Assembly: GCF_021531055.1 (NCBI RefSeq)
Contig: NZ_JADYTL010000004.1
Location: 166,017-230,016, forward strand
Source: Collinsella tanakaei
GTDB lineage: Bacteria; Actinomycetota; Coriobacteriia; Coriobacteriales; Coriobacteriaceae
Direction: 5' to 3'
DNA: 64,000 nt
A program made the position numbers and the translations under genes. Below the pieces are notes generated by a model, which did no database searches, was not told the origin of the DNA, and saw nothing but the letters and a program-made list of their open reading frames with translations. Position 1 is the stretch's first letter. Each line of letters begins with the position of its first letter. This document shows positions 25,913-37,210 of the stretch, one piece after another.

Positions 25913-28144
25913 ATGGCGGCTTCACAGCTCCGCGTCGCGTTGGCGGGCAACCCCAACTGCGGCAAGACAACACTTTTCAACCTGATCACCGGGCAAAACG
26001 GCTACGTCGGCAACTGGCCGGGCGTGACGGTGGAAAAGAAGGAGGCGACGCTGCTCGCCGACAAGAGCGTGCGCATCACCGACCTGCCCGGCATCTACTC
26101 GCTTTCCCCCTACAGCCCCGAGGAGCGGGTCTCGCGCGATTACCTCATGAGCGGCGAGCCCGACGTCGTGATCCAGGTCATCGACGCCACGAACCTCGAG
26201 CGCAACCTGTACCTGGCGCTGCAGGTCGTCGAATGCGGCCTGCCCGTCGTGGTCGCGCTCAACATGGCCGACCTCGTCGAGAAGAACGGTGACAAGATCG
26301 ACACCGCCGCACTCTCCCGCAGCCTCGGCTGCCCGGTCGTGATGATCTCGGCGCTGCGCAACACCGGCGTCGACGAGCTCATCGCGCAGGCCAAGCGCGC
26401 TGCGGCGACCAAGGGCAACGTGCCGGAGCATCGCTTCGACTCGGCGATCGAGGACGTCCTCACCAAGATCGAGGACCTGCTGCCCGCTTCGGTTCCGGCG
26501 AACAAGCGCCGCTACTGGGCGGTCAAGCTCTTCGAGCGCGACGAGGCCGCGGCGCACGCCGTCAACCTCACGAAGGACCACGCCGCCCAGGTCGAGCAGC
26601 TCATCGCGCAGTGCGAGGCCGATTGCGACGACGATGCGGAGTCCATCATCACCGGCGAGCGCTACGCGGTGATCGCGCATATGATCGACGAGTGCCTCAA
26701 GAAGGCCCCGGCGCGCATGAGCACCTCCGAGAAGATCGACCGTATCGTCACGAACCGTATCCTCGGCCTGCCGATCTTCATCGCCATCATGTGGGCCGTC
26801 TACTCGATCGCCACCGGCGCGGACGCCTTCGGCACCGCCGGCACCGACTGGGTGAACGACAACCTGTTCGGCGAGGGCTTCGAGCTGTTCGGCATGGCGT
26901 TCCCGTCCATCCCCGGTGCCATCGAGGGCTGGTTGGTCGCCGCCGGCGCGAGCGATCTCGTGCAGAGTCTCGTGCTCAACGGCATCGTTGCCGGCGTGGG
27001 CGCGGTACTGGGCTTCATCCCGCAGATGTTCGTCCTGTTCGTGCTGCTGTCGTTCCTCGAGGACTGCGGCTACATGGCCCGCGTCGCCTTCGTGATGGAC
27101 CGCGTGTTCCGCCGCTTCGGCCTGTCCGGCAAGTCCTTCATCCCCATGCTCGTGTCCACGGGCTGCGGCGTGCCCGGTGTGCTCGCCACCAAGACCATCG
27201 AGAACGAGAAGGACCGCCGCATGACGGTCATGACCACGACGTTCATCCCCTGCGGCGCCAAGCTTCCCATCATCGCGCTGCTCATGGGCGCCATGGTGGG
27301 CGACGCCGAGGCGAGTTGGATCTCCCCGCTGTTCTACTTCCTGGGCGTCATCGCGGTCATCGCCTCGGGCATCATGCTCAAGAAGACGAAGCTCTTCGCC
27401 GGCCGTCCCACGCCGTTCGTGATGGAGCTCCCGAGCTACCACTTCCCGTCGATCCGCTCGTGGTGGCTGCATATCTGGGAGCGCGTCTCGGCCTATATCA
27501 AGAAGGCGTTCACGATCATCTTCGCCTCCACCGTCGTGGTGTGGTTCCTCACGAACTTCGGCGTGTACGAGGGCGCGTTCGGCTTTTTGCCCGCCATGGA
27601 AGGCATCCCCGAGGAGTTCACCGACTACTCCGTGCTCGCCATGGTCGGCGGTGCCATCGCCTTCATCTTCGCGCCGCTCGGCTTTGACAGCTGGCAGGCG
27701 ACGGCCATGTCCATCACCGGCCTCGTGGCTAAGGAGAACGTCGTCGCGACCGCGAGCTCGCTTTTGCACATCGCCGACGGCACCGAGACCGACCCGAACC
27801 TGTGGGTCGCCTTTGCCGGCATGTTCCCGAGCATGGGCGCCATCGCCGCGTTCGGCGCGTTCAACCTGCTGTGTGCCCCCTGCTTTGCGGCCATGGGCAC
27901 CATCCGCGCTCAGATGAACTCCGGCAAGTGGACGGCGATCGCGATCGGGTACGAGTGCGCGTTCGCGTGGGTCGTGGGCCTGATGATCAACCAGTTCTAT
28001 CTGCTGGCGACCGGCGTCTTCAGCGTGTGGACCGTCGTGGCCATCGCATTCGCCGCCGCGATCGTGTTCCAGCTCGTGCGCCCGATGCCCAAGTGGGCAT
28101 GGGAGGACGACCACGAGCATGTGCCCGCTGGAGTCACCGCGTAA
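25913..28144 (+). CDS. feoB: Ferrous iron transporter FeoB
   Basis: 743 aa from the ATG at 25913 (MAASQLRVALAGNPNCGKTT), with GAAGGA upstream; the open frame before it crosses the regulatory motif. The N-terminal G domain has G1 GNPNCGKTT, G3 DLPG and G4 NMAD, followed by a GDI-like helical domain. From about residue 285 there are Gate and FeoB_C membrane segments: IPQMFVLFVLLSFLEDCGYMARVAFVMDR with the conserved Cys, and later STGCGVPGVLATKTI and FIPCGAKLPIIALL. It moves Fe(II) across the inner membrane. It is preceded by two feoA genes and followed by a terminator and a Cys-rich partner gene. Confidence 0.96.
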   Translation: MAASQLRVALAGNPNCGKTTLFNLITGQNGYVGNWPGVTVEKKEATLLADKSVRITDLPGIYSLSPYSPEERVSRDYLMSGEPDVVIQVIDATNLERNLYLALQVVECGLPVVVALNMADLVEKNGDKIDTAALSRSLGCPVVMISALRNTGVDELIAQAKRAAATKGNVPEHRFDSAIEDVLTKIEDLLPASVPANKRRYWAVKLFERDEAAAHAVNLTKDHAAQVEQLIAQCEADCDDDAESIITGERYAVIAHMIDECLKKAPARMSTSEKIDRIVTNRILGLPIFIAIMWAVYSIATGADAFGTAGTDWVNDNLFGEGFELFGMAFPSIPGAIEGWLVAAGASDLVQSLVLNGIVAGVGAVLGFIPQMFVLFVLLSFLEDCGYMARVAFVMDRVFRRFGLSGKSFIPMLVSTGCGVPGVLATKTIENEKDRRMTVMTTTFIPCGAKLPIIALLMGAMVGDAEASWISPLFYFLGVIAVIASGIMLKKTKLFAGRPTPFVMELPSYHFPSIRSWWLHIWERVSAYIKKAFTIIFASTVVVWFLTNFGVYEGAFGFLPAMEGIPEEFTDYSVLAMVGGAIAFIFAPLGFDSWQATAMSITGLVAKENVVATASSLLHIADGTETDPNLWVAFAGMFPSMGAIAAFGAFNLLCAPCFAAMGTIRAQMNSGKWTAIAIGYECAFAWVVGLMINQFYLLATGVFSVWTVVAIAFAAAIVFQLVRPMPKWAWEDDHEHVPAGVTA

Positions 28145-28178
28145 GTAGATTCGGCTTTCATCTTGTCTCCCCTCTGAT

Positions 28179-28218
28179 GCGCCGCCTGCGAGCCCGTGCC
28201 CGCAGGCGGCGCGTTTTT
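28179..28218 (+). terminator. Intrinsic terminator of feoB
   Basis: GCGCCGCCTGCG (28179-28190) pairs perfectly with CGCAGGCGGCGC (28201-28212), followed by GTTTTT. Confidence 0.9.
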
Positions 28219-28392
28219 CGTTGGGAAGCTGCCGTCCTCGCCGCTTCCACGGTTTCCCCCATGGGGTTGTTTCATGTACAGGCTCGAAACTGAGACAAAC
28301 CCATGGGAACAAATCGTGTGTTGCCCGTCTGTTCATGGCGACGTATGCGGAAATAGGGTAAAGTTCTATTAAGCTAACACTAGGGAGGAACC

Positions 28393-28599
28393 ATGTCCCT
28401 CATCGATATCGTCATCCTTGTCGTGATCGCCGTGGCGTTCGTGGCGGTATGTGTTCGTATCAAACGGAAGGGGAGCTGCGCCGACTGCGCTGCCGGCGGT
28501 ACCTGCTCCGGGCACTGCGGCCCTCGTCGACAAAAGAGCTGTCCGGCCTGCAAGGGCATCGACAAGGTCGCCGAGGAGCTGGGACGCGGCGTCAAGTAG
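28393..28599 (+). CDS. FeoB-associated Cys-rich membrane peptide
   Basis: 68 aa with GGGAGGAACC before the ATG. One N-terminal helix (IDIVILVVIAVAFVAVCVRI) is followed by a short basic stretch and the Cys pattern CADCAAGGTCSGHCGPRRQKSCPACKG, seven Cys in about 30 residues. This is the pattern of the FeoB-associated Cys-rich membrane protein family, thought to do the job of FeoC in many Gram-positive bacteria. It has its own control region with a CTAACAC motif shared with the feo genes, 13 nt before its start. Confidence 0.88.
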   Translation: MSLIDIVILVVIAVAFVAVCVRIKRKGSCADCAAGGTCSGHCGPRRQKSCPACKGIDKVAEELGRGVK

Positions 28600-28620
28600 T
28601 CTCGGGCATGGAATCGGGCG

Positions 28621-28653
28621 GAGGTGAAATCGCGTCGGACGTGATTTCACCTC
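28621..28653. repeat. GAGGTGAAATC...GATTTCACCTC palindrome
   Basis: 33-nt palindrome with CGTCGGACG at its centre; only one position breaks symmetry. It is the most complete copy of the GTGAAATC/CGTCAGACG family. A further half copy (GTGAAATC) is at 28728-28735, upstream of glnA. Confidence 0.7.
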
Positions 28654-28810
28654 TTGCGCAGGCTCTTACATGCAAAAGTGCCCGATGTGATTCCACGCCT
28701 TTCACGCAGGAGGTCGGATGCGGCACCGTGAAATCCTGCGGAAACATAGATGTGTGACAATGGGCGCTTGAATTCGTCTCGACCGTTCGATCGATTCGGG
28801 AAGGTGCCCT

Positions 28811-30157
28811 ATGGATAAGCAACAGAACATCGATTTCGTCCTCCGCACCGTCGAGGAGCGCGACATCCGCTTCGTGCGCCTGTGGTTCGTCGACGTGCTC
28901 GGTCGCCTCAAGAGCTTCGCCATCAGTCCCGAGGATCTCGAGGTCGCCTTCGAGGAGGGCATCGGCTTCGACGGCTCGTCCATCGAGGGCTTCGCCGCCC
29001 CCGAGGAGGCCGACATGCTCGCCTTCCCGGACCCCTCCACCTTCCAGGTCCTGCCGTGGCGCCCGTCGAGTGACGGCGTGGCGCGCATCTTCTGCGACGT
29101 GTGCACGCCGGACCGAAAGCCGTTCGACGGCGATCCGCGCTATTGCCTGCGCCGCATGTTCCACAAGGCCGAGGAGGCCGGCTACCTCATGAACGTCGGC
29201 ACGGAGCTGGAGTTCTACTACTTCCCGGACGAGCATACGCCCGAGCCGCTCGACCGTGTGGGGTACTTCGATCTGCTCCCGGCCGATTCGGCGCGCGACG
29301 TGCGTCGCAACACCGTGCTCACGCTCGAGAAGATGAGCGTGCCGGTGGAGTACACGTTCCACTCCTCGGGTCCCTCGCAGCACGGCATCTCGCTGCGCCA
29401 CGCCGAGGCGCTCACGATGTCCGACGCGATCATGACCGCCAAGCACATCATCCGCCTGGAGGCCTTCGACGCGGGTATCCACGCGTCGTTCATGCCCAAG
29501 CCCATCGCGGGCGAGGCGTCTTCGGCGATGTTTTTGCATCAGTCGCTGTTCGACTACGACGGCAACAACGTGTTCTACGGCGAGGACGACCCGGTCTACC
29601 ACCTCTCGCCGATCGCCAAGAGCTACATGGCGGGCATTCTCATGCACGCGGGCGAGATCTCAGCCATCACGAACCCCACGGTGAACTCGTACAAGCGCCT
29701 CGTCACGGGCAAGAACAGCTCGCCGACGCCCACGCACGCCACGTGGGGCCTGCGCAATCGCGCCGCGATGATCCGCATCCCCATCTACAAGCCGGGCAAA
29801 CAGCTCTCGACCCGCGTCGAGCTGCGCAGCCCCGACCCCATGGCCAACCCGTACCTCGCGTGCGCGGTGACGCTCGCCGCGGGCCTCGACGGAATCAAAC
29901 GCGGTCTGCGCCTTCCCGCCGAGACCGAGCTCAAGGACGCCGGCCTCACCGATCTGGAGCTGCGCGAGCTCGGTTGCTCGCCGCTGCCGCGCAACCTCGA
30001 GGAGGCGCTCGACCTGTTCGAGAACTCCCTGCTCATGAAGGATGCGCTCGGCGAGCACATCCACAGCTTCTTCCTCAAGAAGAAGCGCAAGGAGTGGGAG
30101 AAGTACATCTCGACCGTCACCGAGTGGGAGCTCAACCAGTACCTCGCGAGCTCCTAA
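28811..30157 (+). CDS. glnA: Glutamine synthetase, type I
   Basis: 448 aa, the short I-alpha length. It makes glutamine from glutamate, ammonia and ATP. The N-terminal beta-grasp contains VDVLGRLKSFAI and GIGFDGSSIEGF; the ATP-binding MPKPIAGEASSAMFLHQSLFD, the Asn loop GEISAITNPTVNSYKRL and RIPIYKPG are conserved. No 25-residue insertion or adenylylation tyrosine motif of the I-beta class is seen, so control is probably by feedback and transcription. The gene immediately downstream is an OmpR-type regulator resembling GlnR, and amtB-glnK lies 9 kb upstream. Confidence 0.95.
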   Translation: MDKQQNIDFVLRTVEERDIRFVRLWFVDVLGRLKSFAISPEDLEVAFEEGIGFDGSSIEGFAAPEEADMLAFPDPSTFQVLPWRPSSDGVARIFCDVCTPDRKPFDGDPRYCLRRMFHKAEEAGYLMNVGTELEFYYFPDEHTPEPLDRVGYFDLLPADSARDVRRNTVLTLEKMSVPVEYTFHSSGPSQHGISLRHAEALTMSDAIMTAKHIIRLEAFDAGIHASFMPKPIAGEASSAMFLHQSLFDYDGNNVFYGEDDPVYHLSPIAKSYMAGILMHAGEISAITNPTVNSYKRLVTGKNSSPTPTHATWGLRNRAAMIRIPIYKPGKQLSTRVELRSPDPMANPYLACAVTLAAGLDGIKRGLRLPAETELKDAGLTDLELRELGCSPLPRNLEEALDLFENSLLMKDALGEHIHSFFLKKKRKEWEKYISTVTEWELNQYLASS

Positions 30158-30292
30158 GATCGCGCCGCCGTGCCCGGCGCCCGCACCTCCGCGCGGGCGT
30201 CGACGCGTTGCGGATTCGGTGCCGAGCCGGGTCGCGACGGGCGGAAAGGCACGAGGTACCTGCTATGATGGTTTCAGCGAGAGGGTGGTGAC

Positions 30293-30955
30293 ATGTCCGA
30301 GAAGAACGTTTTGTATATGGCGCGCACGACGCGGTACTACGATTTCGCGAGCACGTTGACGTCGACCATGGGCGTCGAGGTGAACGCCGCCACTCCCGAT
30401 TCCCCGACCGCCGCACGCGATTTCGACCTGCTCATCCTGGATGCCGACGGCATCCGCAACGACCGCATCGAGCAGATCGCCAAGTGGCTGGACGATCGGG
30501 GCAACATCCCCATGCTCGTCATCGTGGACGACGATGGCCTGTCCGGTCTCCATATGCCCTCGCGTTCCCGTAGCGACTTCATCTGCTCGGGCGCCAGCGA
30601 GATCGAGCTCGAGGTCCGCGCCCGTCGCCTGATGGGCGAGGAGGACGCGTTTTCCGTCGACGACGTGCTGCGCGTGGACAACATGACCATCAACCTCGCC
30701 ACCTACCAGGTCTATCTGGACGACCAGCCCGTCGACCTGACGCTCATGGAGTACTCGCTGCTCTCGTTTTTGGCCATGCACCCCAACCGCGCCTACAGCC
30801 GCGAGGTGCTGCTGCATCGCGTGTGGGGCTTCGAGTATTGCGGCGGCACGCGCACGGTCGACGTGCACATCCGTCGCATCCGCTCCAAGGTCGGCCCGCA
30901 GATCGCGGCGCACATCACCACCGTGCGCGGCGTCGGCTACCTGTTCAAGGGCTAG
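30293..30955 (+). CDS. Orphan OmpR-type regulator, GlnR-like
   Basis: 220 aa. The N-terminal receiver-like domain retains one aspartate (Asp50 in LLILDADGI) but lacks the two acidic residues expected near residues 7-12 (it reads VLYMARTTRYY), and the usual Lys is not evident. The C-terminal winged helix is intact from about 120: VDLTLMEYSLLSFLAMHPNRAYSREVLLHRVWGF and RTVDVHIRRIRSKVG. No sensor kinase is adjacent. Actinobacterial GlnR has this architecture, works without phosphorylation and controls glnA and amtB, so with glnA directly upstream this is a good GlnR candidate. Family-level assignment is sure; the nitrogen role is inference. Confidence 0.8.
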   Translation: MSEKNVLYMARTTRYYDFASTLTSTMGVEVNAATPDSPTAARDFDLLILDADGIRNDRIEQIAKWLDDRGNIPMLVIVDDDGLSGLHMPSRSRSDFICSGASEIELEVRARRLMGEEDAFSVDDVLRVDNMTINLATYQVYLDDQPVDLTLMEYSLLSFLAMHPNRAYSREVLLHRVWGFEYCGGTRTVDVHIRRIRSKVGPQIAAHITTVRGVGYLFKG

Positions 30956-30970
30956 AGACGCTATCCCCGC

Positions 30971-31032
30971 TGGGAAAAAAGTGCCTGTCCCCATTTTCCC
31001 TTGGGAAAATGGGGACAGGCACTTTTTTCCCA
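30971..31032. repeat. Perfect 30-bp-arm palindrome (GGGAAAAAAGTGCCTGTCCC family)
   Basis: Arms 30971-31000 and 31003-31032 are perfect complements with a 2-nt loop. The 3' arm ends in TTTTTTCCCA, so it can terminate transcription of the regulator gene in both directions. It is a full version of the copies at 23009 and 24140. Confidence 0.85.
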
Positions 31033-31169
31033 CCTGCACCGTCGGACCTGTGAGGATTCTTGCATTTCGCTTAACATAGGGTCGTCGATATATCACCTGC
31101 GCTTCGGTTCGGGTACAACCGTTTCAGCCCATACCGATCTGTGTACGGTTCTGGAAAGGACGATACGAT

Positions 31170-35097
<3,928 letters not shown>

Positions 35098-35106
35098 CGT
35101 ACGCGT

Positions 35107-35205
35107 GCCTCGCATGTAAAATCACCCCAGGGGTTTTGTTGCACGGCGGACGATCAAATCGTCCGCCGTGCAACAAAACCCCTGGGGTGATTTTACATGC
35201 GAGGC
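35107..35205. repeat. 99-nt perfect palindrome, left boundary of the sigI-type cluster
   Basis: Arms 35107-35154 and 35158-35205 are perfect 48-bp complements with a CAA loop. The inner 64 nt (CCCCAGGGG ... CCCCTGGGG) are identical to the palindrome at 38156-38242. Next to that core the left arm here reads TAAAATCA and the other copy TAAAAATA, and in each copy the opposite arm matches its own version. It starts 10 nt after the ligA stop. Confidence 0.95.
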
Positions 35206-35347
35206 GCCTTCACGCGGGGGCGCAGTTCATTCCACGTGCGTCATCTGCTCTTTCAGACATTACGTTCACCTTACATAACCCTGCTCGTGCGCTTACAGAT
35301 AGCCCGAGCGTTCCCCTATAGCCTGTAAGTCTGCACCTTTTTTATCT

Positions 35348-35384
35348 GCGACCCCGAAACTGCCGGATGTTCTTGCGCATCCTG
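35348..35384 (+). promoter_or_regulatory. Candidate sigma-I promoter of the sigI operon
   Basis: GCGACCCCG (35348-35356), 19 nt, CGCATCCTG (35376-35384). The same two blocks with 18 nt spacing lie upstream of the lipoprotein gene (37122-37157). As I recall, sigma-I promoters of bacilli and clostridia have a -35 with ACCCC and a -10 with CGxA, so this looks like an autoregulated promoter. It also argues for the sigma gene starting at 35403. Confidence 0.55.
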
Positions 35385-35402
35385 TCGGCAGAGAGGAAGG
35401 CC

Positions 35403-36146
35403 ATGGGATCGAGTGAGGACCTCGGCGCGCGAGTGTGCGCCGTCAAGGGAGATGCGCGTAAAGCCGACGAGCTCGTGCGCGACTACCTGCCGTTCATAAC
35501 GTCGGAGACCGCCAAGTTCATGGCGCGGCGTCCTGTTGCCGGTGTCGACGACGAGCTCGGCATCGCGATGTTCGCGTTCCATGAGGCGACGCAGGTGTAC
35601 GACCGGCAGCGCGGGGCGTTTCTGCCCTTGGCGGCCCGCATGATCCGCAATCGGCTGATCGACTACCGACGTCGCGAGGCGCGTCACGCGCGGGTGGTGT
35701 CACTCGATGCGCCCCGCTTCGAGCAGGATGACGAAGACGGCGGGACGCTGCTCGATCAGGTGGACACCGGCCGCGACGAGATCGGCGAACGTCATGCGCG
35801 TGAAGCCACCCGCAGCGAGATCGAGGAGTTCACCCGTCTGCTCGCATCGTTCGACGTCAAGTTGACGGACGTCGCCGACAACTGCCCCAAGCAGGGGCGG
35901 ACGCTCGCCGCGTGTCGGCGCGCCCTGACGTATGCCCGCGAGCATCGCGAGGTGCTCGATCGGCTCGAGCAGACCGGTAAGCTGCCGATCGCCGCCCTAG
36001 CGGAAGGCAGCGGGGTCGAGCGCAAGACGCTCGAGCGCCATCGGCGATATCTGGTGGCGCTGTTGCTGGCGTACACGAACGGTTTCGAGATCATCCGTGG
36101 TCACCTCCGCAAGCTCGATGCATATCAAGAGGACGGTGCACGATGA
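35403..36146 (+). CDS. sigI: SigI-family RNA polymerase sigma factor
   Basis: 247 aa from the ATG at 35403, with GAGAGGAAGG 3-6 nt upstream; an ATG at 35367 would lie inside the putative promoter. The sigma region 2 covers residues ~25-95: YLPFITSETAKFM, then VDDELGIAMFAFHEATQVYD and GAFLPLAARMIRNRLIDYRR, the SigI pattern. The middle is acidic and variable. The C-terminal SigI-specific helical domain (185-235) reads LPIAALAEGSGVERKTLERH and RYLVALLLAYTNGFEIIRGHL. It lacks a canonical region 4. The stop overlaps the start of the RsgI-like gene (ATGA), so sigma and anti-sigma are made in step. SigI factors respond to heat in bacilli and to polysaccharides in cellulolytic clostridia. Confidence 0.88.
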   Translation: MGSSEDLGARVCAVKGDARKADELVRDYLPFITSETAKFMARRPVAGVDDELGIAMFAFHEATQVYDRQRGAFLPLAARMIRNRLIDYRRREARHARVVSLDAPRFEQDDEDGGTLLDQVDTGRDEIGERHAREATRSEIEEFTRLLASFDVKLTDVADNCPKQGRTLAACRRALTYAREHREVLDRLEQTGKLPIAALAEGSGVERKTLERHRRYLVALLLAYTNGFEIIRGHLRKLDAYQEDGAR

Positions 36147-37033
36147 GGTATCTGGTGATGGAATGCGCGGCGAGCTACGCCGTCGTGCTCGATCGGGAAG
36201 GGTGCTTCCACAAGGTGCCCAACCTGGGATATGCCGTTGGCGATGTCCTGGATGAGGTGTATCTCTTCGACGCGCCGGCCGATCCGGTCGATGTCGCCGG
36301 GCCCGCCCGTCGTCGACAGTTCCGGCTCGTCCGGTGGCTTGCCGCGGCAGCTTGCTTCGTCGCGTTGGCGATAGGGGGTCTCGCGGTTTGGCAGACGCCG
36401 ATCGGCGTCGTCCGCATGCAGATCAACCCCGAGGTGATCATGGACGTCAATCGCTTCGACCGCGTGGTGGGCATCACGGGGATCAATGATGATGGCGTCG
36501 AGCTCATCGAAGGTTACCGAGCCTACGGTAAGGACATAGAGACCGTGACGGGCGAGCTTGCGGATCGTTCGCGCGAGCAGCGCTATCTCAATCCGGGCGA
36601 CACGATCGTGATCGAGGTCGACTCCGACGATGATGCGTGGACTTCCGACGTCGAAGGACGGATCGTCGACAGACTTGAGAAATACGTGGGTGGCGACGTG
36701 ATCGTCATCACCGCGCACGATGCTGCGCAGGCTGCGGCGCGGCGCGAGGCCCGGGAGGAAGATGACCGTCGCGTCAGCGAGCAGACGGAAGGGGGCGCGT
36801 CCGCGGAATATGGCGAGGATGATGACCCGTCGCCTTTCGCCTCGGTTGCCGATGACGGGTCGGCGCGAGCCCCGTCGACGTCCGAGGAGCCGACCACAGT
36901 GGCGCCTCTTCCCCCGTCCGACGACGATGATGACGACTATGATGACGATGATGACGACGATGATGATGGCGATGACGATGATGACGACGATGATGATGGC
37001 GATGACGACGATGATGACGACGATGACGACTGA
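36143..37033 (+). CDS. rsgI: RsgI-like transmembrane anti-sigma factor with poly-Asp outer tail
   Basis: 296 aa, coupled to the sigma gene by a 4-nt overlap. The cytoplasmic RsgI_N domain is residues 1-45 (YLVMECAASYAVVLDREGCF, YAVGDVLDEV), which should bind the sigma factor. One helix spans ~62-84. The outer RsgI periplasmic domain (85-190) contains Asn95-Pro96 in QINPEVIMDVNRFDRVVGI, the peptide bond reported to undergo autoproteolysis in RsgI proteins. Residues 195-260 are charged and Ser/Thr/Pro-rich. The last 37 residues are blocks of six to ten Asp broken by single Tyr or Gly, with a 30-nt DNA period (36922-37032). Clostridial RsgI proteins carry carbohydrate-binding modules at this place instead. 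Confidence 0.85.
   Translation: MRYLVMECAASYAVVLDREGCFHKVPNLGYAVGDVLDEVYLFDAPADPVDVAGPARRRQFRLVRWLAAAACFVALAIGGLAVWQTPIGVVRMQINPEVIMDVNRFDRVVGITGINDDGVELIEGYRAYGKDIETVTGELADRSREQRYLNPGDTIVIEVDSDDDAWTSDVEGRIVDRLEKYVGGDVIVITAHDAAQAAARREAREEDDRRVSEQTEGGASAEYGEDDDPSPFASVADDGSARAPSTSEEPTTVAPLPPSDDDDDDYDDDDDDDDDGDDDDDDDDDGDDDDDDDDDD
36922..37032 (+). repeat. Tandem GAT/GAC coding repeat of the RsgI-like tail
   Basis: Low-complexity mix of GAC and GAT with GGC or TAT every 30 nt, encoding Asp9-Gly units. Codons for Asp alternate irregularly, so the protein tract is preserved while the DNA has drifted. Confidence 0.85.
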
Positions 37034-37121
37034 TCTTACTCGCGTGGGGACTGCAGGCCGTTCACTGGGTTTTTGAGGGCCGATTCGACCGGTTCGAAAA
37101 ATCCGTCAGAAAAAAGATGGA

Positions 37122-37157
37122 GCGACCCCGGTTTCGGTCTCGTTCATCCGCACCCTA
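37122..37157 (+). promoter_or_regulatory. Candidate sigma-I promoter of the lipoprotein gene
   Basis: GCGACCCCG (37122-37130), 18 nt, CGCACCCTA (37149-37157), matching the blocks before the sigma gene. It would give a leader of roughly 45 nt before the ATG at 37211. Confidence 0.55.
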
Positions 37158-37210
37158 ACACTGCAAGGTAAATCGGTTCGAAAATAACCGGGCAACAAAG
37201 GAGGATCACG

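Noticed and set aside
31040..31095. TTGCAT with TATATC as an HtrA promoter
   Set aside because: The boxes are 23 nt apart; no pair with acceptable spacing was found.
35367..35402. Earlier ATG (35367) as start of the sigma factor
   Set aside because: It lies within the putative promoter, lacks a ribosome site, and the added residues do not match the SigI N-terminus.
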